This document shows, piece after piece, positions 1 to 6,965 of a DNA stretch of 37,448 nt. Numbering within the stretch: the stretch's first letter is position 1; the number at the start of each line of letters is the position of its first letter. The stretch lies in NCBI GenBank assembly GCA_022750115.1, contig JAKIWI010000003.1, positions 239,948-277,395 of the forward strand. Direction: 5' to 3'. The stretch is from Thermoplasmata archaeon (GTDB taxonomy: Archaea; Thermoplasmatota; Thermoplasmata; Lutacidiplasmatales; UBA184). The notes below the pieces were generated by a model. It was not told the origin of the DNA. It searched no databases and was given only the letters and a program-made list of their open reading frames with translations. Both the position numbers and the translations under genes were made by a program.

Positions 1-2
1 TC

Positions 3-1523
3 CGGATGCAGCTCCACCCGATCCCGCGCGACCGCGCGATCCGTACCGTCCGGGCCGCCGGGGCGGTCGCCGACGCGGAGATCGGCTCCGGCGCGTCGGA
101 GGACGTCGCGCAGCTCGAGCTCGAGTTGGAGAGCGCTCGGGACCTCGAGCGGCGCCTCGCCGCGAACGAGCAGCGCCTCTACCGCGTCGGGCTGTCGTTC
201 CACGCGACCGCCACGACCGCCGGTCGGCTCGAGCGCGAGCGATCCGAGTTGGTGCGCCGACTCACGGGGCTCGGGTTCGGCGCCTCGATCCCGCGGTTCG
301 AGGCGGCGTCCGCCGCCGGCCCACCGGCGTTCGACGGGGGCGAGCCCCGGCCCCCGGGCTACTGGCAGACCCTCCCGACCGACGGCGTGGCGGCGTTCTT
401 CCCGTTCGTCGAGGAGGCGGTCGCCGAACCCGGCGGCGTCCTCGTCGGCCTCCTGCTCGACGACGCGGCCCCGGTCTTCCTCGACCGGTGGCGCCACGCC
501 AGCTACTCCTGGGGCGTCTTCGGCGCGACGGGCTCGGGGAAATCGTTCGCCGCCGCGCTCCTCGCGCTCCGCACCCGGTGGATGACGCCCGACCTCACCG
601 TGTTCGTGGTCGACCCGCTCGGCGAGTTCGCGGGCCTCGCCGAACCCCTCGGCGCCACCGTCGTCGGCGTGGGGCCGGAGGCGCCGGCGCGCTTCCACCC
701 GCTCGACGTCGACTCGGTGGGCGGAGATCCCGAGGAGAAATCTGCGCGGGTCGTCGCCTCGCTGCGCGCGCTGTTCCCGTCCCTCGCGGATGAGGAATCC
801 GCGGCCCTCGACGCGGCGGTCGGCCAGCTGTACGAGCGCGAAGCTCGCCCGACGTTCGCCGCGCTCTCGGAGATCGTCCGCGCCGGTCCGGCCCCCGGTC
901 GGCTCGCGGGATTGCTCGAACCGTTCGTGAACGGATCGCTCCGCTACCTCGACCGGCCCACCACGGGATCGGTCGGCTCCGGCTCGCTCATCGTCGACCT
1001 GCACGATGTCCCCGCCGAGCACCGGGCGTTCCACCTCGCGGTCGCCCTCGACGTTCTCTACGGGCGGATCCGCCGCGACGACCGGCCGAAGCTCCTCGTC
1101 GTGGACGAAGCCCACCTGCTCGCTCACGACCGGGCGACCGCCGACTTCCTCGACCGGCTGGTCCGGCACGTCCGCCACTACCGGACCGGCGTGCTGCTGC
1201 TGAGCCAGAACCCGGACGACTTCCTCGCGACCGAGGGCGGACGCTCCCTCCTCCGCAACCTGCGCGCGACGCTCCTCCTGCACCTCCCCGAGGTCTCGGA
1301 CGCGAGCCGCCGGTTCTTCTCGCTCACCGAGGCGGAGGCGGGATGGCTCCCGAGGAGCCGACTCCCCCGCGAGGCGGGGTACTCGGAGGGGTTGCTCCGG
1401 TTCGGGCCGTCGCACCTCCCGATCGCGGTCGTCGCTTCGACCCCCGAGTTCGAGCTCCTCCGCCGGGCCCTCGCCCCCCGGGCCCAGCGGGCCGCCGGGT
1501 CCCCTCCAACCGCACGTTTATGA
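3..1523 (+). CDS. VirB4-like conjugation/secretion ATPase (5' partial)
   Basis: AAA+ motor ATPase of the HerA/FtsK superfamily, closest in layout to VirB4/TrbE ATPases that power type IV secretion or conjugation at the membrane. Numbering from the ATG at position 6, Walker A GATGSGKS lies at residues 173-180 and Walker B LLVVDEAH at 363-370. LLLSQNPDDF, the sensor-like stretch that follows the Walker B strand in VirB4 proteins, comes next. Residues 35-85 form a charged helical region like the end of the VirB4 N-terminal domain. VirB4 proteins normally have 300-400 residues before Walker A and only about 170 are present here; the frame is open to the window edge, so the gene probably starts upstream and the ATG at 6 is not trusted. 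The next gene starts 24 bases after its stop. The DNA-transfer role is inferred from family; no pilus or relaxase gene is visible. Confidence 0.85.
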   Translation, partial: RMQLHPIPRDRAIRTVRAAGAVADAEIGSGASEDVAQLELELESARDLERRLAANEQRLYRVGLSFHATATTAGRLERERSELVRRLTGLGFGASIPRFEAASAAGPPAFDGGEPRPPGYWQTLPTDGVAAFFPFVEEAVAEPGGVLVGLLLDDAAPVFLDRWRHASYSWGVFGATGSGKSFAAALLALRTRWMTPDLTVFVVDPLGEFAGLAEPLGATVVGVGPEAPARFHPLDVDSVGGDPEEKSARVVASLRALFPSLADEESAALDAAVGQLYEREARPTFAALSEIVRAGPAPGRLAGLLEPFVNGSLRYLDRPTTGSVGSGSLIVDLHDVPAEHRAFHLAVALDVLYGRIRRDDRPKLLVVDEAHLLAHDRATADFLDRLVRHVRHYRTGVLLLSQNPDDFLATEGGRSLLRNLRATLLLHLPEVSDASRRFFSLTEAEAGWLPRSRLPREAGYSEGLLRFGPSHLPIAVVASTPEFELLRRALAPRAQRAAGSPPTARL

Positions 1524-1547
1524 GACGGGGCCGGGGCTGAGACGGAC

Positions 1548-2096
1548 GTGTCTTCGGAGCCGGTCGCTACCTCGGACGGTCCTCCGCGGCGGCGCCCGAG
1601 TTGGAACCTCGCCGCGATCGTCCAGGACGTCGGCGGGAGGCCCATCGGCGACTTCCAGGAGCCGGGGCGCGCGCTCCATCCGTACTCCCAGGCGCACCTC
1701 ACGCCGTCGGCGGCCCCGCGGGCGGCCGTCGCCGCGCCGGAGGAGTCCTACGACCCCGTCTCGCGAGTCTATCCCCCGCTCGTCGGTCCCACCGGCCGCT
1801 CCCTCCATGGGACGGAGTCCGAGCACCACGCCCCGACGCTCGCGAGCGTGGCGTCGGAGCCGGTCGCGCGGGTCGGCGTCGCCGCGCACGCGCCCGGACC
1901 CGCGCACCGACCGGAACGGATCTACCTCCACTACCTCCTGCTCCACCTGGACCGGCTGAACGACTCCGCCCTCGCCTACCTCTACCAGTCGGTGGTCGAG
2001 GAGCGTCAGCACCGCTCCGGAGCGTTGTCCCGACCGCGCGCCACGCTCGCGGCCGAGACGGCCGAGCCTCCCGAGGCCGCCCCGCCGGCCGCCTGA
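1548..2096 (+). CDS. Hypothetical protein, C-terminal helical region
   Basis: Unrecognised 182-residue protein starting at GTG. The first 120 residues are Pro/Ala-rich and look disordered. Residues 120-155 form a likely amphipathic helix pair (YLHYLLLHLDRLNDSALAYL), followed by a disordered tail. There is no signal peptide or membrane helix. It follows the VirB4-like ATPase by 24 bases on the same strand, so it may be co-transcribed as an accessory protein. A short AT-rich stretch (cgttta) about 30 bases upstream of the GTG could alternatively be a TATA element. Its last 91 bases overlap, tail to tail, the end of the ATPase gene on the minus strand. It could be a small partner of the ATPases; function unknown. 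Confidence 0.55.
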   Translation: MSSEPVATSDGPPRRRPSWNLAAIVQDVGGRPIGDFQEPGRALHPYSQAHLTPSAAPRAAVAAPEESYDPVSRVYPPLVGPTGRSLHGTESEHHAPTLASVASEPVARVGVAAHAPGPAHRPERIYLHYLLLHLDRLNDSALAYLYQSVVEERQHRSGALSRPRATLAAETAEPPEAAPPAA

Positions 2097-4645
2097 GCCG
2101 CAGGCCGCGCTCGCCGCAGCGTCCACACCTGCGCCTCCGAGCGGCCCGCGCCCTCCGACTCGAGGACGCCGCGGATGCGACGCGCCCGAACCGCATCCCC
2201 GACCACGAACAGGGCGAACGTGCCGCGGTCCCGAGCCTTTTGGAGGTTGCGCCGGATCCGGTCCGGTCGGACCGCGCCGCTGACCTCGGCCTCCACGTCG
2301 ACGTCCCGCCCGCGAAAGAACCGCCACGCCCAGCTTCCGCGGGCGGCGTCGACGAGCCGCGCCCACTCCGAGGGGGGGCGGTCGGCCGACGGCGGCAACA
2401 GGCGGACCACCGCGTCGGGGAGCCGGCGGTCGAACCTCCCCTGCCGGACGAGCTCCAAGCGAGCCCCCTTCCGGGCGAAGATCCCGAACGCCGTGTAGAG
2501 CAGGGCGCGGTGCTCGGCGCCCTCGTTCGCCGCCCCCGTCGGGGCACCGACCCCGAGGTAGCGCGCGCCGGCCGCGGTGAGGTCGTAGCGCTCGCTCTCC
2601 CGCCGCAACCATCCGCGCTCCACGAGTCGGCCCAGCGTCGGACCCAGCGTCGCCGGGTCGATGGCGATCTCCGACATGGCAGCCAACCGCTCGGCGATCG
2701 CCGCCAGGTCCGCCGGCCCCGCGGCGAGCGCGAACGTCACCGCGTCATCGACCTCTCCGAGGGGAGTCGTCCCGCCCGCGTCGAACTCTCCGAACTCCTG
2801 TGCGGTCGCCCGAACGCACGCGTCCCACGCGGCGCGTCCGTCGGGTGGGGGCGGCGGCACCCGGATCGCTCCGCGTCCCCCCGAATCACCCGACCGGGCG
2901 ACGAGCGCCGTGCCGTCGGGCAGGGTCTCGAGAACCCGCTCGAGCGAGCGGTCGAGGCCGAGCCATCCGACCGTGGCCGCCGCGACGGGAGCCGGGACCC
3001 GGAACACGACGTGCGTGCCGGCCGCCCCTTCCGCCGCGGACCGCGCCTCGGGAGCGAGGCGCGCCGGGTACTGCGTCGCGAGGAGCATCCCGACGCCAAA
3101 CTTGCGGCCCTCGGAGAGCACCTCGCTCACGAGCCGGGGCGACAGCGCCGACGCCTCGTCGACAACGAGCGCCACACGAAGAGCTCCGGGCTCCGAAGTG
3201 CCGTGCGCGGCGAGCGCGAGGTAGACGTGGGTGGCGAGCAGCGTGGCGGCGAACCCCGCCGCTTCCGGACCCAGCTCGGCGAACGGCAGCCGCCAGACGA
3301 TCGACCGCCCCTCGGAGAGGACCTCGACCACGGGCACGCCCGCTCCGACCGGGTCGAGCAGCCGCACGAGCTTCGGGGTGAGCGCGACCTTCGCGACGCG
3401 CGCGGCCGCCGGGGCGAGGAACTCGGGGTTGCGCCGGAGGAGCACCGGCAGCTCGTCGAGGAACGCGGCCGCAGCCGGGAGGTGCGTCGCGAGCCGGGCC
3501 GCGTCGCGCCGCCGCGGGTCGGTCAGGAGCGCGTGGAGGTCGGCGAGACCTCCGCCCTCCTCCTGGACGAGCCGCACGAAGACGTCGAGCGTCCGCTCGA
3601 GGCGGAACCCCCAGTAGACGTCCCCTCCCTCCCCCGTCAGGCGCTTCAGCGCCGCGACGAGGTGCGCGGATTCGCGTTCCCGCGCGGCCGGGTCCGCGCC
3701 GCCGGTGAGGAGCCGAACGCCGGCGAGCACCGGGAGGTCGGCGCCCGCGTCGATGGCGAGCATTCGCGCGAGCGCCGTCGGCGGGAGGCGGGCCGCGATC
3801 GACGGCCCGAGGTCGCCATGCACGTCGATCGCCACCACCGACCGGCCCCGACGGATGCGGTCCGCCGCCAGCTCCGCGAGGAGCGTGCTCTTCCCGGATC
3901 CCGAGGCGCCGACGACGACGACGTGCCGCCCGACGGCCGCGTCGTCGACGGTGATGGCGGGGGGCGGACCGAGGGCGATCTCGGCGGCGGCCGCGTGGCG
4001 GAGCCGCTCGAGCGGGCCGGCCGCGAACGAGCCGACGCGCCCGGTGGTCCAGGCTCGGCGACGGCGGGACGTGTTCGCCAGCTCACGGACCGCGACTTGG
4101 ACCCCTTCCGATCGAAGGCGCGTCACGATGTCGGCGGCGGATCGGTGGAGGAGCCCGGGCGCCGGCCCGTTCCCGACACGCACCCGCAGCCGGACCCGCG
4201 ACGCGAGTCGGCCCGTGCCGGTCGAGAACCAGTGGCACTGGCGGGCGCTCGTGCCCGTATCGTCCCCGTTCGGGAACTCGATCTCGGGAGGGTCCGGCGG
4301 GGACCTGCCCGGTGGATCCGACGCGGCGGTCCTCTCGACGGGCGCTGTACCCCAACTGGTTCGCACGACCACGCCGAACCGGTCGCGGGCCATTGGGGTC
4401 CCGAACACCGCCGGCCCGACCCGGACGAGCCGTCCGGGCACGGTGCTGGCGGCAGCCTCCACCACCTCCTGCGCGACGGATCCTCCCGGCACGACCACGA
4501 CGCCGGGGAGGTCCGAACGGCGGGCGACGAGCCACGCGGTGCCGAATGGCGTGGCCGTAGCGAGCGACGCGAGCCGGCGCAGGAACTCGCCCGACCACGG
4601 GTCGCTCCGCGGCTCGAACCAGACCGGGTCCGCCGTCGGGACCAT
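2006..4645 (-). CDS. VirD4/HerA-like ATPase with winged-helix and nuclease-like C-terminus
   Basis: Large (879 aa) P-loop ATPase resembling type IV coupling or HerA-like DNA pumps. Walker A GASGSGKST is at residues 246-254. The following strand carries IDVHGDLG, a motif common in VirD4/TraD-like ATPases, and Walker B LVVDEAS has Asp496-Glu497, followed by the sensor-like GMLLATQYP. Residues 640-700 look like a winged helix (LGRLVERGWLRR then YDLTAAGARYLG). Residues 710-830 look like a PD-(D/E)XK nuclease fold: PDAVV near 741, VDVEAEVSG near 780 and a Lys in NLQKARDRG near 797. The N-terminal 240 residues are unassigned. The ATG directly abuts the TGA of the upstream small gene, so the two are translationally coupled. 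Nuclease activity is inferred from motif spacing only; the domain could instead be an inactive DNA-binding fold. Confidence 0.85.
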   Translation of the reverse strand: MVPTADPVWFEPRSDPWSGEFLRRLASLATATPFGTAWLVARRSDLPGVVVVPGGSVAQEVVEAAASTVPGRLVRVGPAVFGTPMARDRFGVVVRTSWGTAPVERTAASDPPGRSPPDPPEIEFPNGDDTGTSARQCHWFSTGTGRLASRVRLRVRVGNGPAPGLLHRSAADIVTRLRSEGVQVAVRELANTSRRRRAWTTGRVGSFAAGPLERLRHAAAAEIALGPPPAITVDDAAVGRHVVVVGASGSGKSTLLAELAADRIRRGRSVVAIDVHGDLGPSIAARLPPTALARMLAIDAGADLPVLAGVRLLTGGADPAARERESAHLVAALKRLTGEGGDVYWGFRLERTLDVFVRLVQEEGGGLADLHALLTDPRRRDAARLATHLPAAAAFLDELPVLLRRNPEFLAPAAARVAKVALTPKLVRLLDPVGAGVPVVEVLSEGRSIVWRLPFAELGPEAAGFAATLLATHVYLALAAHGTSEPGALRVALVVDEASALSPRLVSEVLSEGRKFGVGMLLATQYPARLAPEARSAAEGAAGTHVVFRVPAPVAAATVGWLGLDRSLERVLETLPDGTALVARSGDSGGRGAIRVPPPPPDGRAAWDACVRATAQEFGEFDAGGTTPLGEVDDAVTFALAAGPADLAAIAERLAAMSEIAIDPATLGPTLGRLVERGWLRRESERYDLTAAGARYLGVGAPTGAANEGAEHRALLYTAFGIFARKGARLELVRQGRFDRRLPDAVVRLLPPSADRPPSEWARLVDAARGSWAWRFFRGRDVDVEAEVSGAVRPDRIRRNLQKARDRGTFALFVVGDAVRARRIRGVLESEGAGRSEAQVWTLRRARPAAQAAGGAASGGSAVSAASVARGRDNAPERC

Positions 4646-4963
4646 TCAGGCCGCCTCGGGGGCGACGATGCGGTCGATCGACTCCCGAAGGTCTCGGAAG
4701 CCGGAGACGGTGGCGTAGTGGCGAAGGGTGGCGGTGCTCACGACCGCGCGGACCGGGCGGTCGACCAGCCAGAGTCGGAGGCACCAGACGGTCCGGCCGC
4801 TCGGCAACCGGTAGGCGGTCGCCCAGGGCCGGTTCCCGATCGACAGGGGGACCTGGACCCGGCCGAGCTGGCGCACGAGCGGGCCGGTCGGGGCGGGGAG
4901 TTCGGCGAGAGAGAGACGAACGGGTTCTTCGGAGCGCCCTCGGGCGCGTACTGACGACGACAT
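4646..4963 (-). CDS. Hypothetical 105-aa protein coupled to the ATPase-nuclease gene
   Basis: Unrecognised 105-residue soluble protein. An Arg/Ser-rich N-terminus is followed by alternating hydrophobic segments (residues 30-85, including WCLRLWLVD and RAVVSTATLRHY) that suggest a small beta-rich fold, then a helix ending IDRIVAPEAA. The ATG at 4963 was chosen over longer in-frame extensions because a GGGAGG Shine-Dalgarno-like element lies about 10 bases upstream and the extension is low-complexity. Its TGA (4648-4646) is immediately followed by the ATG of the ATPase gene at 4645, indicating an operon. It is probably an accessory subunit of the ATPase; the function is not deducible from sequence. 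Confidence 0.6.
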   Translation of the reverse strand: MSSSVRARGRSEEPVRLSLAELPAPTGPLVRQLGRVQVPLSIGNRPWATAYRLPSGRTVWCLRLWLVDRPVRAVVSTATLRHYATVSGFRDLRESIDRIVAPEAA

Positions 4964-5527
4964 CTGTTGCCATCCTCCCTCCCGCCGTCGGACGACCGGC
5001 CGGAGGGCGTGGGGCGACGAGCCTGGGGCCCGTCCGGTCGGCGAGACGCGGACGACCCGGCCGTCCTCCCTCCCTGGAGATCCCAGGTTGGGGACGGGCC
5101 GTCCGGTTCCGGTGGATCGCACCGGGAAGATCGCGAAGCCCTCGGCCCTACCGGCTTCGGAAACGCCGTCGAATCCCGGCGGCGCTCCCGCTCAAGGCCA
5201 GGCGGTGGTCGGAGCGTCCCCGTGCCCCGACCCGCCGAGGGGTCCGGTCGTTCGACCGTTCGTTCCCAGGGCGACCAGGGGTCGCGCGGGGCGGACGGCC
5301 GGGGGATGTCCGGGGGGCGGGCGCTAGTGAAGGCACGCACGGCGCAAGCGCGGTACGTGGCTCCGTGGGGTCCGCTCGGTCCCGGTTCTGTGTCGGGCGA
5401 CAGACCGGCCCCGAGAGGTCAGCCGTTGCGCCGCCGGCGCACGATGAAATCTGACGCGACACGAGCTTCGGGTGAGAGCGCTCTCGAGCTCCCTCCCCGA
5501 GCGACGGGGAATCGCCTCTCGATGTCA

Positions 5528-5621
5528 GAAAGAGAAAAGGCCGGGGTTGGAAGGGTCCCCCGCACGCCCGAGACGCGGTGCCGTCTCCTTGGGGATGTTG
5601 GGGGACCCTTCCGGGGTGGTT
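5528..5621 (-). ncRNA. Candidate structured small RNA or leader hairpin
   Basis: On the minus strand, a perfect 13-bp stem (GGAAGGGTCCCCC with GGGGGACCCTTCC; 5612-5600 and 5561-5549) encloses 38 bases that contain a second perfect 6-bp stem (GAGACG with CGTCTC). A TATA-like box (CTTCAAATACC) centred near 5648 would place a start about 27 bases downstream, close to 5621, just before the stem. After the stem comes a T-rich tract (CCTTTTCTCTTT, 5540-5529) resembling an archaeal terminator. Promoter, stable stem and T-tract together suggest a roughly 90-nt RNA. It could instead be a structured 5' leader or attenuator of the operon that begins at 4963. It matches no RNA family that I recognise. 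Confidence 0.35.
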
Positions 5622-5643
5622 GCAGGGTCGAGTTCGTTCCCGT

Positions 5644-5652
5644 GGTATTTGA
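5644..5652 (-). promoter_or_regulatory. TATA-like box upstream of the candidate RNA
   Basis: Minus-strand TTCAAATACC, an isolated AT-rich patch in GC-rich surroundings. It is nearly identical to the TTCTAAATACC box in front of the dehydrogenase operon at 12399-12408. It predicts a transcript start near 5621. Confidence 0.4.
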
Positions 5653-5668
5653 AGCGCGGACGGGAGGC

Positions 5669-5700
5669 GGCGAAACGGTCCCTCGTGGGGCCGTTTCGCC
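5669..5700. terminator. Strong hairpin just 3' of the HxlR-type gene
   Basis: Arms GGCGAAACGGTCCC (5669-5682) and GGGGCCGTTTCGCC (5687-5700) pair over 14 positions with a single G-U pair and a TCGT tetraloop. It lies 14 bases beyond the stop codon of the minus-strand regulator gene, so a role in 3'-end formation or transcript stability is plausible. No clear T-tract follows immediately, and an operator function is also possible. Confidence 0.4.
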
Positions 5701-5714
5701 GGTGGGGGGCGAGC

Positions 5715-6203
5715 CTAGACGCGCCGGGTCGTCGCCCTCGGGTCGGAGATCACGATGCGGGGGAGCTCCCCCTGGATCGCCGGCGTGCGGGCGACGGGGG
5801 GCCGCTGGCCCGCCGCGCGCGGCAGCAGCCATCGCTCGCCCCACGCCCGCAGTTCGCGCGCCGACGGGGCGAGGCCGAGGCCCATCTCGGTGAGCGAGTA
5901 GACGACATGGAACGGCCGGGTGCTGATGACGGTGCGCTGGACGACACCCGCGTTCTCGAGAAACTTCAGCGTCGCGCTGAGCGTCTTCGCGTTCAACCGG
6001 GCGTTCGATCGCAGGAGCTCGCTGAACCGCTGCGGGCCGCCGAGCAGCCGATGGACGATCGCGAGACGCCATTCGGTGCCGATGACGCCGACGGCGGCGA
6101 GCACGGGGCACAGCGACGCCTCGCCCGGCGCGCAAGCGCCGTCGGGAGCTCCGGACGGTGGGACACGGTGGGGTGATTCTCGATAGGACGTGGTGGTCCT
6201 CAT
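5715..6203 (-). CDS. HxlR-family winged-helix transcriptional regulator
   Basis: DNA-binding regulator of the HxlR/MarR-like winged-helix class, 162 residues. The hallmark pattern is present: a conserved Cys-Pro near residue 33 (LCPVLAAVGVIG), the helix EWRLAIVHRLLGGPQRFSEL, then ARLNAKTLSATLKFLENAG, the wing VVQRTVIS and YSLTEMG, ending with LRAWGERWL. An in-frame ATG at 6227 is rejected because it lies inside the TATA box (6226-6234). That box is centred 26 bases from the ATG at 6203, implying a leaderless message starting at MRTTTSYRES. The single Cys could be redox-sensing as in some family members. Targets are unknown; it faces away from the + strand gene at 6357 across an AT-rich spacer, so it may control itself or that gene. 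Confidence 0.88.
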   Translation of the reverse strand: MRTTTSYRESPHRVPPSGAPDGACAPGEASLCPVLAAVGVIGTEWRLAIVHRLLGGPQRFSELLRSNARLNAKTLSATLKFLENAGVVQRTVISTRPFHVVYSLTEMGLGLAPSARELRAWGERWLLPRAAGQRPPVARTPAIQGELPRIVISDPRATTRRV

Positions 6204-6225
6204 ACCCGGAGAAGGCCGCGGAAGC

Positions 6226-6234
6226 ATATATAGT
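6226..6234 (-). promoter_or_regulatory. TATA box of the HxlR-type gene
   Basis: Minus-strand ACTATATATG, centred about 26 bases from the ATG at 6203, so transcription should begin at or next to the start codon. The surrounding 6223-6296 is the most AT-rich segment nearby and separates this gene from the + strand gene at 6357. Confidence 0.7.
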
Positions 6235-6356
6235 TACAGAGGCTCATCAAATCGGAATATTCTATCTGATTACCTAACGCTACTGAAAAGTCGCGCGCTG
6301 GACGATGCCCGCCCGAACCGCGAATCCCTTTTCCCTCGGGACGGCTCGGCTCGTCG

Positions 6357-6965
6357 ATGGCGCTCGAGCGGACCGAGATGACGCTCAGCGTCGAGCAGGA
6401 GGCGGCCCCGCCCGGCCAGCCCCCCCGACGGCTGCGCCTCGAGGCGCGCTTCCGCGTCGGTGCCGGAACGCCCAGCGCCACCGAGCTCGCCGAGGCGGTC
6501 ACCGCCCTCGATCGCGAACTGGCCGAGGCCACGAAGCGTGCGGGATTCTTCCCGACGGCACCCCCGCGCGCCGAGCGCTCGGTCTCCGACCTCGTCGAGG
6601 CGTACCGGCCCCGACAGCCCGAGCTCGTCGAGTTGTTGCTCGCGGAGGGCGAGGTGAGCCCGGGCGAGGCCGAGTCGCTCCGCCAGTACCTCGCGGGACC
6701 CCTCGGTACCGCCGCGCCGGCGCGCCCGCGCGCGGACGAGGTGCCCGTCACCGACCGCCCGATCGCGGCCGCCCCCCTCGAGAACGACCGTTCGCCGAGC
6801 CGGGCGCGACCGGTCCGGGAATTGCTCGACCTGTACCGCATCGAATCGCTCCGCCAGGCCGGCGCGGTCCGGGCGCGGCGCCAGATCTCCTTCGAGGAGT
6901 ACATGGCGCTGAAGCGCCACTTCGCGCCGACCGAGGCGGCCCCGCCGGCCCCTTCGGACGGCTAG
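6357..6965 (+). CDS. Hypothetical protein with two SHOCT-like repeats
   Basis: Unrecognised 202-residue cytoplasmic protein. Two similar modules are visible at residues 74-113 (begins RSVSDLVEAYR, later EVSPGEAESLRQYLA) and 151-190 (begins RPVRELLDLYR, later QISFEEYMALKRHFA). Each has the form of a short helical hairpin like SHOCT or short oligomerisation domains, joined by a Pro/Ala/Arg linker. Residues 35-65 are a further charged helix. The ATG was chosen because it begins the folded-looking part; a weak TTTTCC element lies 27 bases upstream. The stop codon overlaps by three bases the stop of the convergent MFS transporter gene. It could be a scaffold or oligomerising factor, but no function can be assigned. 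Confidence 0.65.
   Translation: MALERTEMTLSVEQEAAPPGQPPRRLRLEARFRVGAGTPSATELAEAVTALDRELAEATKRAGFFPTAPPRAERSVSDLVEAYRPRQPELVELLLAEGEVSPGEAESLRQYLAGPLGTAAPARPRADEVPVTDRPIAAAPLENDRSPSRARPVRELLDLYRIESLRQAGAVRARRQISFEEYMALKRHFAPTEAAPPAPSDG

Larger units (their letters stand above)
4964..5714. other. 750-base gene-free region with inverted repeats
   Basis: No convincing protein gene is seen here on either strand; the open frames present are Arg/Gly/Pro-rich and lack folded-protein character. It holds perfect or near-perfect inverted repeats: a 13-bp pair at 5549-5561/5600-5612, a 14-bp pair at 5669-5682/5687-5700, the palindrome GAGAGCGCTCTC at 5474-5485 and TGTCG-GG-CGACA near 5393-5404. A TATA-like box on the minus strand lies at 5644-5652. 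The stretch probably contains the promoter and leader of the 4963-to-2006 operon and possibly a separate small RNA. Confidence 0.6.

Noticed and set aside
1601-4954. A very long + strand open frame opposite the ATPase gene
   Set aside because: Arg/Gly/Pro-rich antisense frame with no motifs; it arises from high third-position GC of the real minus-strand gene, which carries clear Walker motifs.
4967-5893. Possible + strand gene in the 750-base gap
   Set aside because: Composition is Arg/Gly/Ser/Pro only, it overlaps the HxlR-type gene antisense and has no promoter.
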